Assembly: GCF_004114375.1 (NCBI RefSeq)
Contig: NZ_CP034692.1
Span: 496,001 to 560,000, forward strand
From: Halorubrum sp. BOL3-1
GTDB taxonomy: Archaea > Halobacteriota > Halobacteria > Halobacteriales > Haloferacaceae
Reading direction: 5' to 3'
Length of the DNA: 64,000 bases
This document shows, in pieces, positions 1 to 9,598 of this stretch. Numbering within the stretch: position 1 is the first letter of the stretch; each line of letters starts with the position of its first letter. The notes under the pieces were generated by a model. That model had not been told where the DNA came from. It was given only the letters and a program-made list of their open reading frames with translations, and did not search any database. The position numbers and the translations under genes were made by a program.

Positions 1-899
1 CGACGCTCGGCTCGCCGCTCGTGCGGGTCGACGCGCCCGCGGGAACGACGGTGGCGGCGAAGGTCGAGTCTCGCAACCCGGGCGGCTCAGCCAAGGACCG
101 CCCCGCCTTGTACATGATCGAGGCGGCCGAGGAGGCGGGCGAGATCGAGCCGGGCGACCGCATCGTCGAGCCGACGTCGGGGAACACCGGTATCGGACTC
201 GCGATGGTCGGCGCCACGCGCGGCTACGACGTCACCCTCGTCGTCCCGGAGGGCAAGTCGGTCGAGCGCCGCCGCCTGATGAGGGCGTACGGCGCGACCG
301 TCGAACTGGTCGACGGCGACATCTCCGACGCGAAAGACCGGGCCGACGAGCTCGAATCGGAGCCGAACACCATCCAACTCCGCCAGTTCGAGAACCCGGC
401 TAACCCCCGCGCCCACTACGAGACGACGGGCCCGGAAATACTGGAGCAGGTGGGCGACCGCACCGTCGACGCGCTCGTCGCCGGCGTCGGCACCGGCGGC
501 ACCCTCTCGGGTATCGGACGGCGCCTACGCGAGGCGTTCCCAGACGTCCGGATCGACGCGGTCGAGCCGGCCGACAACGCTGTCCTCTCCGGCGGCGAAC
601 CCGAAAACGACGGCTTTCAGGGAATGGGACCGGGGTTCGTCGCGCCGAACCTCGACGTCGACCTGATCGACGAGATCCACACGGTCACCATCGAGGATGC
701 CGAGGCCGAGTGCCGCAGGCTCGCCCGCGAGGAGGGAATTCTCGTCGGCCAGTCGTCGGGTGCCTCGAACCTCGCCGCGAAGGACGTCGCGGCCGAGCTC
801 CGCGAGACCGGCGCGTTTGCGGGCGAGAAGCCGCTCGTCGTCACCGTCTTCTGGGACAGCGGCGAGCGCTACCTGACGGCGGGCACCTTCGACGGATGA
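1..899 (+). CDS. cysK: Cysteine synthase (PLP-dependent), 5' end cut by the window
   Basis: Makes cysteine from O-acetylserine (or a related activated serine) and sulfide in the cytoplasm. Reading in frame from base 3 gives TLGSPLVRVDAPAG, matching the family opening IGxTPLVRL, so only the first few residues are missing. The PLP lysine lies in NPGGSAKDR, the phosphate- and substrate-binding loops are PTSGNTGIG and GVGTGGTLSG, and SSGASN is near the C-terminus. About 299 residues are visible, close to the usual 300-310. The first GTG, at 21, is inside the conserved opening and is not the real start. Cystathionine beta-synthase is an alternative of the same fold, but there is no CBS-domain extension. 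Confidence 0.93.
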   Translation, partial: TLGSPLVRVDAPAGTTVAAKVESRNPGGSAKDRPALYMIEAAEEAGEIEPGDRIVEPTSGNTGIGLAMVGATRGYDVTLVVPEGKSVERRRLMRAYGATVELVDGDISDAKDRADELESEPNTIQLRQFENPANPRAHYETTGPEILEQVGDRTVDALVAGVGTGGTLSGIGRRLREAFPDVRIDAVEPADNAVLSGGEPENDGFQGMGPGFVAPNLDVDLIDEIHTVTIEDAEAECRRLAREEGILVGQSSGASNLAAKDVAAELRETGAFAGEKPLVVTVFWDSGERYLTAGTFDG

Positions 900-922
900 C
901 TCGGGGCTCCAGAGACCCCGAG
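900..922. terminator. Hairpin directly after cysK stop
   Basis: CTCGGGG at 900-906 pairs with CCCCGAG at 916-922 across a 9-base loop, starting on the base after the stop codon. No T-run follows, so an archaeal termination role is only a guess. It may simply stabilise the transcript end. Confidence 0.3.
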
Positions 923-986
923 CGCGACCGACAGCGACGCCCGCCGCCACCCGGTCGTTGATTAGCGTTCGGCGCTCACTTCGCCC

Positions 987-1388
987 ATGGACACGCGAAC
1001 GGAACCGACGACCGAGCCGCACGGCGACGGTCCGACCGGGTCGCCGGACGCGTCGGACCGGCGCTTCGACGGGCCGTGGCTCGCCGCGCTCGCGGCGACC
1101 GTCGTCGCCTGGACGCTCCTGTACGCGGTCGACTCGGCGTTCCTGACGCCCGAGACCCCGCTCGGGGCGACGGTCGGCTTCGCGCACGGCTACCTGCTCG
1201 CGCCACTGGCGACCGCGACGCTGCTGCTCGACGCGCTCTCGCTCGCGGAGCGGCGCGTCGCCGACATCGGCGTCTTCAAGTGGATCTACGCGCTCGCCGC
1301 GCTCCCGGCGCCGCCGGTCGCGGTCCTCTACTACGCGCACCGCGAGTGGCTGAAGCCCGGCGACGCGGACCTCCTCGGTGGACCGTGA
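987..1388 (+). CDS. Small multi-spanning membrane protein, unknown function
   Basis: 133 residues. A polar N-terminus of about 28 residues (MDTRTEPTTEPHGDG...) is followed by three hydrophobic stretches near residues 31-50 (WLAALAATVVAWTLLYAV), 60-80 (ATVGFAHGYLLAPLATATLL) and 98-118 (WIYALAALPAPPVAVLYYAH). The last segment ends in YYAHREWLKPGD, which would be cytoplasmic by the positive-inside rule. The ATG at 987 is the only good start. The stop overlaps the start of the MOSC gene (TGATG), so the two are translationally coupled. I do not recognise a named family. Confidence 0.72.
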   Translation: MDTRTEPTTEPHGDGPTGSPDASDRRFDGPWLAALAATVVAWTLLYAVDSAFLTPETPLGATVGFAHGYLLAPLATATLLLDALSLAERRVADIGVFKWIYALAALPAPPVAVLYYAHREWLKPGDADLLGGP

Positions 1389-2008
1389 TGACGCCCGACG
1401 ACCCACTTTCCGGGCCGTCGGGGACACCCGCAGACGAGTCCGACTCCGCGACCGGCCCCACCGGAACCGTCGCGTCCCTCGTCACGGCGCCCGAGAGCGG
1501 CGCGCCGCCCGTCCGCCGCGACGCGGTCGAGATCCACCCCGACGGCGTCGAGGACGACCGCTACCGGCGCGGCGACGGCCACTTCCAGCTCGACGGCTGT
1601 TCAGTCACGCTCGTCGCCGCTGAGGCGCTCGCCGCGGTCCGCGAGGAGACCGGCATCGACGCGACCGACGGCCGCCACCGCCGGAACGTCGTCGTCGACG
1701 GGTTCGGCGCCGGAATGGATCCCCTCATCGACGCCACCGTCGCCGTCGGAGAGGCGCTCTTGCGACCGACTCGCCGTCGCCCGCCGTGCGCGCACGTCGA
1801 GGAGCTCGCGGGCGAGGACGGCTTGGCGTCGGGGCTTCGGGACCGCGGCGGTCTCTGCTGTGACGTGATCGAACCCGGCCGCGTCGCAGTCGGCGATCCG
1901 GTGCGGATCCGCGAGGCGGACCCGCGGACCGCCGGCGCGGCGATCGCGGAGCGACTCGCGGGGCGGGAGGGGGCCGACGACCGCGCTCCGGGAGAGGACG
2001 GCTTATAA
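1388..2008 (+). CDS. MOSC domain protein
   Basis: 206 residues from the ATG that overlaps the upstream stop. The open frame continues upstream, but that part is antisense-like and out of keeping with the family. The protein matches MOSC-type sulfur-carrier domains: an early G-rich strand (GTVASLVTAPESGAPP), a central HRRNVVVDGFG segment where the family has its conserved R-N motif, and the essential-type cysteine in RRRPPCAHVEEL, then GLCCDVIEPG. MOSC domains in molybdenum-cofactor sulfurases and YiiM-like proteins move persulfide sulfur. A stand-alone MOSC protein downstream of a membrane protein gives no specific pathway here. Confidence 0.82.
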   Translation: MTPDDPLSGPSGTPADESDSATGPTGTVASLVTAPESGAPPVRRDAVEIHPDGVEDDRYRRGDGHFQLDGCSVTLVAAEALAAVREETGIDATDGRHRRNVVVDGFGAGMDPLIDATVAVGEALLRPTRRRPPCAHVEELAGEDGLASGLRDRGGLCCDVIEPGRVAVGDPVRIREADPRTAGAAIAERLAGREGADDRAPGEDGL

Positions 2009-2146
2009 CCGTCGCGCGCGACGGCGGAGACGAGACGTGAACCGCGCAGTCGAGGCCGCCGGTCCGCGCACGCGAACGACGGCAAGCCGGCGGGATCGCG
2101 CGGCGGCGAGTCGGACGCGGCCGGGATCGCAGAGGCGGCGGTCGGC

Positions 2147-3364
2147 GTGAGCCGGCGGTACCGCCACACGGTGTTGTCGCTGTGTATGCTCGCGTTCTTC
2201 GTGACGTACTTCGCCCGATTGGCGATCAGTCCGGTCGTACCCCTCATCATCGACGACTTCGGGGTCTCGAACACCGCGGTCGGCGTCGCGCTCTCCGGGA
2301 TGTGGTTCGCGTACGGGCTCTCGCAGTTCCCGAGCGGAATCCTCGCGGACCGGTACGGCGAGCGTCGCGTCATCCTCGTCGCGGTCGGCGGGACGACGGC
2401 GATGAGCCTCCTGCTCGCGGTCGTGCCGGTCTTTCCGGCGTTCGTGCTGGCGGCGGTGCTTCTGGGACTCGCTGCGGGACTCCACTACGCGGTGGCGACC
2501 ACGCTGCTCTCGCGGACGTTCGACGACCTCGGAACCGCGGTCGGGCTCCACTCGCTCGGCGGGCCGCTGGCGGGACTGGTCGCGCCGGTCGCCGCGACGT
2601 GGGTCGGCGTCCGGTACGGCTGGCGGCCCGGGGTCGCGCTGGCCGCGCTGGTCGGGGTCCCCGTCTTCGTCCTGTTCGCGCGGCGTGTCCGTCCGACGGA
2701 GCCGAGGCGCCCGGAGCAGCCGATGTCGGAGCGCCTCCGGCTCGGACCGCTCGTCGAACTGATCGGTCGTCGCGAGATCCTCGTCCCGCTCGCGGTCGCG
2801 ACGCTCGGCACGTACGTCGCCCAGGGCGTCATCTCCTTCCTGCCGACGTTTCTCGTCGAACTCCGGGGGTACACGCCCGCGTTCGCCGGCGCCGTCTTCT
2901 CCGGGTTCTTCGTCGTCCGCGCGGGTGCACAGGTCGGACTCGGCCGGCTCTCCGACCGCGTCGGCCGCGACGCGAGCATCGCCGCGTCCCTCCTCGGCGG
3001 GGCGCTCGGTCTCTCCGGGCTGGTCGCGCTCCCCGACATCCTCCGGCTTCCGGTCGCGGTCGGGCTGCCGGCGCTCCCCGAGTTCGTCGCGCTCGGCGTC
3101 GCCGTGGTCCTCGCCGGACTCGGGTCGAGCTTCTTCTCGGCCATCGACCCGCGGTTCATGGACGCGCTCGGCGACGCGGAGCGAGGGGCCGGATTCGGCC
3201 TGATACGGACCGTCTACACGGTGATCGGGTCGGCCGGGTCCGTCGGTGTCGGCCTCGTCGCGGACCTGTTCGGGTGGGGGGCCTCGTTCCTCGTCATCGC
3301 CGGGATGGCCGGGGTCGCGTTCCTCGTCATCGGGGTGAACGCGCTGCTCGGGAAAGGACGCTGA
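2147..3364 (+). CDS. Major facilitator superfamily transporter
   Basis: 405 residues with about 12 hydrophobic segments, the usual MFS size. The loop 2-3 signature is clear as GILADRYGERRV near residues 64-75, and its counterpart in the second half is GRLSDRVGRD near residue 265. A charged central loop (ARRVRPTEPRRPEQPMSE) separates the two six-helix halves. The GTG start at 2147 (MSRRYRHTVLSL) places basic residues just before helix 1. It is a secondary transporter of the plasma membrane. The substrate cannot be read from the sequence; the layout resembles small-molecule exporters and anion or oxalate-formate type permeases. Confidence 0.88.
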   Translation: MSRRYRHTVLSLCMLAFFVTYFARLAISPVVPLIIDDFGVSNTAVGVALSGMWFAYGLSQFPSGILADRYGERRVILVAVGGTTAMSLLLAVVPVFPAFVLAAVLLGLAAGLHYAVATTLLSRTFDDLGTAVGLHSLGGPLAGLVAPVAATWVGVRYGWRPGVALAALVGVPVFVLFARRVRPTEPRRPEQPMSERLRLGPLVELIGRREILVPLAVATLGTYVAQGVISFLPTFLVELRGYTPAFAGAVFSGFFVVRAGAQVGLGRLSDRVGRDASIAASLLGGALGLSGLVALPDILRLPVAVGLPALPEFVALGVAVVLAGLGSSFFSAIDPRFMDALGDAERGAGFGLIRTVYTVIGSAGSVGVGLVADLFGWGASFLVIAGMAGVAFLVIGVNALLGKGR

Positions 3365-3468
3365 CGCGGGGCGGTGATCCGCAGTAGCGCAGGCAGGGGT
3401 AGAGCGCAGTGTGGGAATCTCTCTCGTGTGATCCGAACCTTCGAGTCGGTCCGTGACGAATCGACGAC

Positions 3469-4254
3469 GTGTACGACTACCACGCCCACACGAACTACTC
3501 CGACGGGGCGTTCCTGCGCTGGATGGTCGACGCGGCGGCCGAGGCCGGACTCGACGGAATCGGGTTCGCCGACCACTGTAGCGTCTCGCCGGAGCCGAAC
3601 GCGCAGCGGCACAAGCGCGCGTTCGGGTTCAACCTGGACCTGACCTACGAGCGTCGCCGGAAGGCGATCGACGCGGTCCGCGAGGACGCCGCAGTCGACG
3701 TGTTCGACGCCGTGGAGATGGACTACGACCCCGCCCACGAGGCGGCGATCGACGAGTTCCTCGACGACGCCGGCTTCGACTACGCGGTCGGCAGCGTCCA
3801 CGGACTCGACGGCGCGAACGTCCACACGCGCTCGCATTTCGTTGACAAGCCGGCGTCCGAGCGGCGGGGGCTCGTCGACCGGTACTTCGAGAAGGTCGTC
3901 GCGCTCGTCGAGTCGGAGCTGTTCGCGATCGCCGCGCACCCGGACCTCATCGAGCGCAACCCGCACCTCCGCGGGTTCGCGAGCGAAGACCACTACGCCG
4001 CGGTCGCCGACGCGTTTCGGGGGTCGCGGACGGTCCCGGAGATCAACGCCGGGCGCCTGCTCGACGACTACGGGCAGTTTCACCCAGCCCCCGACTTCCT
4101 CGACCGGCTCGTCGACGCCGGCGTCGGCGTGACCGTCGGGACGGACAGCCACGAGCCGGACGCGATCGCGCCCCGAGCGCGGGAGATCGAGGCGGAGTTC
4201 GACCGCCGTGGGCTGGATCCGCTCCGAGTCGACGAGGTCGTCGCGAACGTCTGA
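3469..4254 (+). CDS. PHP-domain metal-dependent phosphoesterase, histidinol-phosphatase-like
   Basis: 261 residues from a GTG start. The PHP metal-binding motif YHAHTNYSDG is at residues 4-13, and FADHCS, VEMDYD, GSVHGL, AIAAHPDLI and GTDSHEP follow in the usual order, so the full set of metal ligands is present. Members hydrolyse phosphomonoesters, for example histidinol phosphate, or act as phosphoesterases on nucleotides. No histidine-pathway gene is adjacent, so the substrate is open. The gene stands alone, with 104 bases before it and 114 after. Confidence 0.85.
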   Translation: MYDYHAHTNYSDGAFLRWMVDAAAEAGLDGIGFADHCSVSPEPNAQRHKRAFGFNLDLTYERRRKAIDAVREDAAVDVFDAVEMDYDPAHEAAIDEFLDDAGFDYAVGSVHGLDGANVHTRSHFVDKPASERRGLVDRYFEKVVALVESELFAIAAHPDLIERNPHLRGFASEDHYAAVADAFRGSRTVPEINAGRLLDDYGQFHPAPDFLDRLVDAGVGVTVGTDSHEPDAIAPRAREIEAEFDRRGLDPLRVDEVVANV

Positions 4255-4368
4255 CCCGACTGGACGCGCCCGACGCGTTCGTCTCTGGCCTCTCGACGGA
4301 GAGCCGTCGCATCGCGTACCCCCTCGGGACTCCGAAAACGGTATTACATCCCGAGTAAACGACCACGT

Positions 4369-5520
4369 ATGGAGATAACTGAGGTCGAGACGTACGTCGT
4401 CGACGCGGACTGGCGCAACTGGTTCTTCGTCCAGGTGAAGACGGACGAGGGGATCACGGGTGTCGGCGAGGCGCTCAGCGGCGAGGGACTCACCGCCGCG
4501 CTGGAGGCGACGGCGCAGGCGCACAAACACTACCTCATCGGCGAGGACCCGCTGAACCGCAAGCAGATCAACCGCCGGCTCACCCGGGACCCGTTCGCGT
4601 GGCGCGCCGGGAAGCTGATCAACGCGGTCGCGTCCGCGTTCGACATCGCGCTGTGGGACATCGCGGGCAAGTACTACGACGAGCCGGTCTGGAAGCTGCT
4701 CGGCGGGAAGGTCCACGACGAGATCCCGGTTTACGCCAACGGGTGGCACATCGGAGAGCGCACCCCCGAGAACTACGCGCACCACGCGAAGAAGGCGGTG
4801 AACGAGCAGGAGTACCCCGCGCTGAAGTGCGACCCGTTCGCGCACTACGAGTACTCGCTGACCGACGACCAGGTCGACGAGGTCGCGGAGCTGCTCGAAG
4901 CCGTCCGCGACGCCGTCGGCTACGACGTCGGCATCGCCCTCGACTGCCACGGCCGCTTCTCGCGGCGGGGAGCGATCGAGGTCGCGAACGCGCTCGAAGA
5001 GTACGACATCATGTTCCTCGAAGAGCCGGTCGAGTTAGAGGACCGCGAAGTGATGGCCGACGTCACCCAGCACGTCAATATGCCCGTCGCCACCGGCGAA
5101 CGCATCTACAACAACGCCACGATGGAGGAACTGGTCCGCAAGCAGGCCTGCGACATCATCCAGCCGGACCTCACCAACTACGGGAGCCTCGCCGACCTCC
5201 AGCACGCCGCCGAGATGGCGAAGTCCCGCTACATGACCATCGCCCCCCACAACCCCAACGCGGGCGTCTCGACGGCCGCCGGTCTCCACCTCTGTGCCGG
5301 CCTGGAGAACCTCGAAGTGCTCGAACACATGAGCCGCGACGTGCCGTGGGGCGACGAGGTCGTGAAACACGACTTCGAGGTTGAGGACGGCACCCTCGAA
5401 GTGCCCGACAAACCCGGTCTCGGCGTCGAGTTCGACGCCGACGCGGCCCGCGAACACCCCGGCGAGCCGAAGGACAGCCACAGCCTGTTCGACGCCGAGG
5501 GCGCGCTCAAGCGCCCCTGA
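4369..5520 (+). CDS. Enolase-superfamily sugar-acid dehydratase (galactonate/gluconate type)
   Basis: 383 residues. It belongs to the mandelate racemase/muconate lactonizing group and most resembles D-galactonate or gluconate dehydratases, which make 2-keto-3-deoxy sugar acids for Entner-Doudoroff-like breakdown. Metal ligands are visible as D192 (in LDCHGRF), E218 (LEEPVE) and E244 (ATGERIY). Catalytic histidines are H194 and H294 (IAPHNP), as in galactonate dehydratase. The N-terminal capping domain opens MEITEVETYVV. A TATA-like TATTAC lies about 28 bases before the ATG, consistent with a leaderless transcript. No sugar-catabolic partner is adjacent, so the exact substrate stays open. Confidence 0.85.
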   Translation: MEITEVETYVVDADWRNWFFVQVKTDEGITGVGEALSGEGLTAALEATAQAHKHYLIGEDPLNRKQINRRLTRDPFAWRAGKLINAVASAFDIALWDIAGKYYDEPVWKLLGGKVHDEIPVYANGWHIGERTPENYAHHAKKAVNEQEYPALKCDPFAHYEYSLTDDQVDEVAELLEAVRDAVGYDVGIALDCHGRFSRRGAIEVANALEEYDIMFLEEPVELEDREVMADVTQHVNMPVATGERIYNNATMEELVRKQACDIIQPDLTNYGSLADLQHAAEMAKSRYMTIAPHNPNAGVSTAAGLHLCAGLENLEVLEHMSRDVPWGDEVVKHDFEVEDGTLEVPDKPGLGVEFDADAAREHPGEPKDSHSLFDAEGALKRP

Positions 5521-5613
5521 CGCGTCGCCGGTCGACGGCTCCGTTCGACGCCGCTGTCGAGTCCCACTCGCGGAACCGCAGATAGCGGGTTTTTCAACGG
5601 GGGCCGCCCAACG

Positions 5614-6090
5614 ATGTCTATGGTCGAACTCACCGACTCGCTGCGGGTGCTTTACACCGGATCGATCGAGGAACAGGCCGGAGAGTACGTCGTTCGCGTC
5701 CCCGAATCGGAGATCGAACACGGGACGGTCGACGTCGGTGAGTCCTACCGTGTCGCGCTGATATCCCGCGGAGAGCCTACCGACGGCGGCACGTCGACGG
5801 GCCGCAAAACGGCGACCGACTCCTCCGCGGCCGACGGGTCGCCGTCAGACGACGGGCAGCGACCAACCTCCCGGGGTGCGGCCGGCGCCGTCCAGCCGGA
5901 CCCGCCCGTCTCCGAGGGAGAGGTCCGCGACGTGACGATCGAGACGCTGGGCGACAAAGGCGACGGGATCGCGAAGATCGAACGCGGCTACGTCGTCATC
6001 GTCCCCGACGCCGAACCCGGCGAGGAGCCGACCGTCGAGATCACGAGCGTCCGCGAGAACGTCTCGTTCGCGAACGTCGTCGAGGAGTAG
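5614..6090 (+). CDS. TRAM-domain protein
   Basis: 158 residues. The C-terminal 60 or so residues form a TRAM domain (VSEGEVRDVTIETLGDKGDGI ... YVVIVPDAEPGEEPTVEITSVRENVSFANVVEE), a small RNA-binding barrel common in archaea. The N-terminal 50 residues (ELTDSLRVLYTGSIEEQAGEYVVRVPESEI...) look like a separate small domain that haloarchaeal TRAM proteins often carry. A low-complexity Ser/Thr/Gly linker (residues about 52-92) joins them. A second ATG at 5620 (MVELTD) is an equally good start. Likely an RNA-binding or RNA-chaperone protein. Confidence 0.82.
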   Translation: MSMVELTDSLRVLYTGSIEEQAGEYVVRVPESEIEHGTVDVGESYRVALISRGEPTDGGTSTGRKTATDSSAADGSPSDDGQRPTSRGAAGAVQPDPPVSEGEVRDVTIETLGDKGDGIAKIERGYVVIVPDAEPGEEPTVEITSVRENVSFANVVEE

Positions 6091-6159
6091 CGGGTGTGCG
6101 TGGGCGGGGCGGTCATTCCGGGCGGTCATTCCGGTCGGTCGCTCCCGTTCTGTCTCTCC

Positions 6160-7260
6160 TTATTTCGGAGGATCTCCCCGCGAGAACAGCGCCCGGAGGT
6201 TCGACGCCGAGAAGAACGAGGACGGCTCGTCCATGTGGACGCCGATCTCGCCGGACAGCGCTCGCAGGCCCGTCCGCTGGACCGGCTCGGGCAGCGAGTA
6301 ACACCGCCGGATCGCCTTTCCCAGACGGATCTCCGTGGCGAGTTCGTCGCGCCACCCGGACTCGTAGTCGTCGAGCGTGGTCGGGTCGCGGGGGTCGATC
6401 GCGGCCGCGGCGACGTCGGCCGCGCGCATCCCGTAGAGGATGCCGCCGCCGGTGAACGGCTTCGTCTGCGCGGCGGCGTCGCCGATCAGGAAGCCCCGGT
6501 CGCCCGTCGTCCGCGCCGGCGGCCCCACCGGGATCGCGCCCGAGCAGCGCCGGTCCGTCGTCGCCCCGTACGCGTCGGTGAGCCGGTCGAACCCCGCGGC
6601 GACGTCCTCGCTCGGCGGCGCCGCCAGCCCGTACTCGACGCCCGCGTCGCCGCGGGGGATCCGCCACGCGAAGAAGGTCGGCGCGGTGAGGTGGACGTCG
6701 ACGATGTCGCCGTCGTCGGGCGCGCCGTCGAACCCGAGCACGCCGTGGAGCAGTTCGTCCGGCTCGGGGAGGTCGAGCGCCCGCCGGACGCGCGACGTGG
6801 GACCGTCGCAGCCGGCGACCATCCGCGCTTCGACCTCCGTCACGTCGCCCGCGGGCGCCCGGACCTCGACGACGACCCGATCCGAACGCTCCTCGACGCC
6901 GACGACCGTGTGGTTATCTCGCACGTCGGCGCCGGCCTCGCGGGCGCAGTCCGCGAGAGTGCGGTCGAGTCCGACGCGGTCGATCACGTTTGAGACGGGG
7001 TCGTGCTTATAGAACGGGTACGCCCGCGACCCTGGGCCCCCAACGTGGAAGCGCGCTCCGTACACCCGGTTCTGGAGGAGTTCGTCGCGGGCGTCGTCGG
7101 GGACGTACTCCCACACGTCGTCGGAGACGTGCCCGGAGCAGGCGAGCGGCTCACCCACCGACCCCTTCTCGAATGCGACCACGTCGTGACCGGTCTCGGC
7201 CGCGCGCCGAGCGAACCGGGAGCCGGGGGGTCCCGCGCCCACGACGACGAAATCGTACAT
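6160..7260 (-). CDS. Geranylgeranyl-reductase-family FAD oxidoreductase
   Basis: 366 residues. The N-terminal FAD site is VVVGAGPPGSRFARRA (G8, G10, G13), followed by FEKGSVGEPLACSGHVS, where the family has its conserved Cys-containing segment. FLIGDAAAQTKPFTGGGILYGM is the second FAD motif. This family saturates isoprenoid chains of archaeal ether lipids, or the geranylgeranyl tails of related compounds, at the membrane surface. Haloarchaea carry several paralogues, so the substrate (lipid, menaquinone or other prenyl chain) cannot be assigned. It is transcribed in the same direction as the DUF255 gene, but 60 bases separate them. Confidence 0.85.
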   Translation of the reverse strand: MYDFVVVGAGPPGSRFARRAAETGHDVVAFEKGSVGEPLACSGHVSDDVWEYVPDDARDELLQNRVYGARFHVGGPGSRAYPFYKHDPVSNVIDRVGLDRTLADCAREAGADVRDNHTVVGVEERSDRVVVEVRAPAGDVTEVEARMVAGCDGPTSRVRRALDLPEPDELLHGVLGFDGAPDDGDIVDVHLTAPTFFAWRIPRGDAGVEYGLAAPPSEDVAAGFDRLTDAYGATTDRRCSGAIPVGPPARTTGDRGFLIGDAAAQTKPFTGGGILYGMRAADVAAAAIDPRDPTTLDDYESGWRDELATEIRLGKAIRRCYSLPEPVQRTGLRALSGEIGVHMDEPSSFFSASNLRALFSRGDPPK

Positions 7261-7320
7261 GGAGGAAGCGTGGTGACGGGGACATATAATTACGACGCGG
7301 TTACACCGGTTCCTCTCGGT

Positions 7321-9528
7321 CTACTCCGACCGCTCTCGCGTCCCCAGCCACTCCAGCGCGTCGTCGAGGTCCGTTCGGGGCGGCGAACAGGCGAACCCCT
7401 GACAGACGTAGGCGGTCGGCTCGCCGTCGGTCGCGTCCCGGTTCTCCCAGACCGGCGGGGCCTCGGCCATGTCGAGCCGGTCGAGCCACTCGTCGAGTCC
7501 CGCTTCCGTGGCGGGACGGGGCGCGACGAGCGCGCTCGGCAGGTACCGCTCACCGAGGGTGTCGCGCCACTCGTCGGGCACCTCGTCGGCCGCGATCGTC
7601 ACCTCGATCCCGCCGCTCTCGACGAGGTCGGCCGCCCGCACGAGCGAGGCGTGTTCCAGCGGTCCCCCGCGGATCCGGTCGGCGTGAGTCGTCACGACGC
7701 GCTCCGCGATGTCGCGGAATCGACCGTCGGTCCGGAAGCCGTCGAGGAGCGCGAGCGTCTCGGCCGCGACGCCGAGGCTCGACGGCGTCGAGCGGTCGGT
7801 GAACTCCTGCGGCCGCGCGATGAGGGGACCGGAGTCATCCGTTTTCGACCCTCCTCCGTCCGGGTCACGCGTGAAGTAGATCGTCCCGTCGTCGGCGTCG
7901 TAGAACTCCTCGACGAGCGCCTCGGCCAGTTCGAGCGCGAACCCGAGCGGCTCCGGGTCGCCGCTCGCGGCGTAGGCGTCGAGCGCGCCGCGCGCGAGGA
8001 ACGCGTAGTCGTCGAGGTACCCCGGCCCCCGCACGTCGCCGTCGAGCCAGCGCCGGGCGAGCGCGCCGGTCTCGGCGTCGGCGTCGTAGAGTCGGTCGCG
8101 GCAGAAGTCGAGCGCCTCGCGGGCGATCTCGGCGTACGGCTCCCCCAGGGTTCCGCCCGCGTCCGCGAACGCGGAGATCGCCCGCCCGTTCCACGAGGCC
8201 AGCACCTTCTCGTCGCGGGCGGGCCGCGGGCGCGACTCCCGGGTGTCGAACAGCGTGGTGCGCGCCTCGGTCAGCGCCTCCCGGACCTCGTCGACCGACA
8301 GGTCGCGGTCGGCCGCCAACTCGTCGACCGACGCGGCGATCGTCGGGACGGTCGTGCCGCGCTCGAAGTTCCCGCCGGTCCGGATCCCGTACCGGTCCCC
8401 CGCGAGCGACGCCGCCGGCTCGTCGAGTACGGCGTCGACCTCGTCGGGGGTCCAGACGTAGAACGCGCCCTCGACGTCATCGGCGTCGTCGGATCCCTCC
8501 TCGCCGGACCGACTCGCGGGCGGCCGACTCCGCGCGTCGAGGGTGCTGAAGAAGCCGCCGCCGTCGTGCCGGAGCTCGCGGTCGAGGAACGCGAGCGACT
8601 CGCTCGCGATCCGGGCGTACGCGGGGTCGCCCGCGAGCCGGTAGCCGTCGAGGTAGGCCGTCGGCAGTTCGGCGTTGTCGTACAGCATCTTCTCGAAGTG
8701 CGGCACGGTCCACTGACGGTCGACCGCGTAGCGGTGGAACCCGCCGCCGATCTGGTCGTACATCCCGCCGCGGGCCATCCCGTCGAGCGTGCCCGTCGCG
8801 GCCGACAGGAGCGCGTCGCGGCCGCTTCGCCCGTACGCCCGCATGAGGAGGTCGATCCGGCCGGGCATCGGGAACTTCGAGCCGCCGCTCCCGAAGCCGC
8901 CGTACTCCTCGTCGTAGCCGCGCAGCGCGGCCGCAGCGGCCGATTCGATCAGTTCGTCGCCAGACGGGGAGGCGTCGCCCGCGTCCTCCGGCGTCGGCAC
9001 CGACTCCAGCTCGTCGCGCGCGCTCTCGGCCCACTGGTCGGCGCGCCGCTCCATCTCCTCGCGCTGCTCGGGGTCGCTCCACGACTCCGCGATCCGCTCA
9101 CAGAGGTCGCGGAACCCGGGCTGGTTCCGCCGCGGCTCGGGCGGGAAGTAAGTCCCGACGTAGAACGGCTTCCCCTCCGGCGTACACCACGCCGAGAGCG
9201 GCCACCCGCCCCCGCCGGTGACGAGCTGGCAGACCGTCATGAACGTGCTGTCGACGTCGGGGCGCTCCTCGCGGTCGACCTTGATCGGCACGAACGACTC
9301 GTTCATCACGGTCGCGACCGACTCGTCCTCGAAGCTCTCCTCGGCCATGACGTGACACCAGTGGCACGAGGAGTACCCGATGGAGACGAACACGGGGACG
9401 TCGTGTTCGCGGGCGCGCTCGAACGCGTCGTCGCCCCACGGCTGCCAGTTGACGGGGTTGTCGGCGTGCTGCCGGAGGTAGGGACTCGCCTCCCCGTCGA
9501 GGCGGTTCCGCTCGGTCGGCTGTGACAT
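7321..9528 (-). CDS. Thioredoxin-fold DUF255 protein (YyaL/SPATA20 family)
   Basis: 735 residues, full length for the family. The N-terminal DUF255 thioredoxin-like domain has the motif GYSSCHWCHVM with C55 and C58, preceded by the signature SPYLRQHADNPVNWQPW. The rest is a six-hairpin glycosidase-like alpha/alpha barrel (for example FEKMLYDNAELPTAYLDGYRL). The biological reaction is not established; roles as a redox-active cellobiose-epimerase-like enzyme have been proposed from fold alone. It is divergently transcribed from purD with a 139-base shared control region. Confidence 0.88.
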   Translation of the reverse strand: MSQPTERNRLDGEASPYLRQHADNPVNWQPWGDDAFERAREHDVPVFVSIGYSSCHWCHVMAEESFEDESVATVMNESFVPIKVDREERPDVDSTFMTVCQLVTGGGGWPLSAWCTPEGKPFYVGTYFPPEPRRNQPGFRDLCERIAESWSDPEQREEMERRADQWAESARDELESVPTPEDAGDASPSGDELIESAAAAALRGYDEEYGGFGSGGSKFPMPGRIDLLMRAYGRSGRDALLSAATGTLDGMARGGMYDQIGGGFHRYAVDRQWTVPHFEKMLYDNAELPTAYLDGYRLAGDPAYARIASESLAFLDRELRHDGGGFFSTLDARSRPPASRSGEEGSDDADDVEGAFYVWTPDEVDAVLDEPAASLAGDRYGIRTGGNFERGTTVPTIAASVDELAADRDLSVDEVREALTEARTTLFDTRESRPRPARDEKVLASWNGRAISAFADAGGTLGEPYAEIAREALDFCRDRLYDADAETGALARRWLDGDVRGPGYLDDYAFLARGALDAYAASGDPEPLGFALELAEALVEEFYDADDGTIYFTRDPDGGGSKTDDSGPLIARPQEFTDRSTPSSLGVAAETLALLDGFRTDGRFRDIAERVVTTHADRIRGGPLEHASLVRAADLVESGGIEVTIAADEVPDEWRDTLGERYLPSALVAPRPATEAGLDEWLDRLDMAEAPPVWENRDATDGEPTAYVCQGFACSPPRTDLDDALEWLGTRERSE

Positions 9529-9598
9529 ACGTCGGGTTCGGTCCGGCGCGACAAAAAGCCGTCACACGAGCCGTCAGCCTCTGTGTCGGCGTGATGAT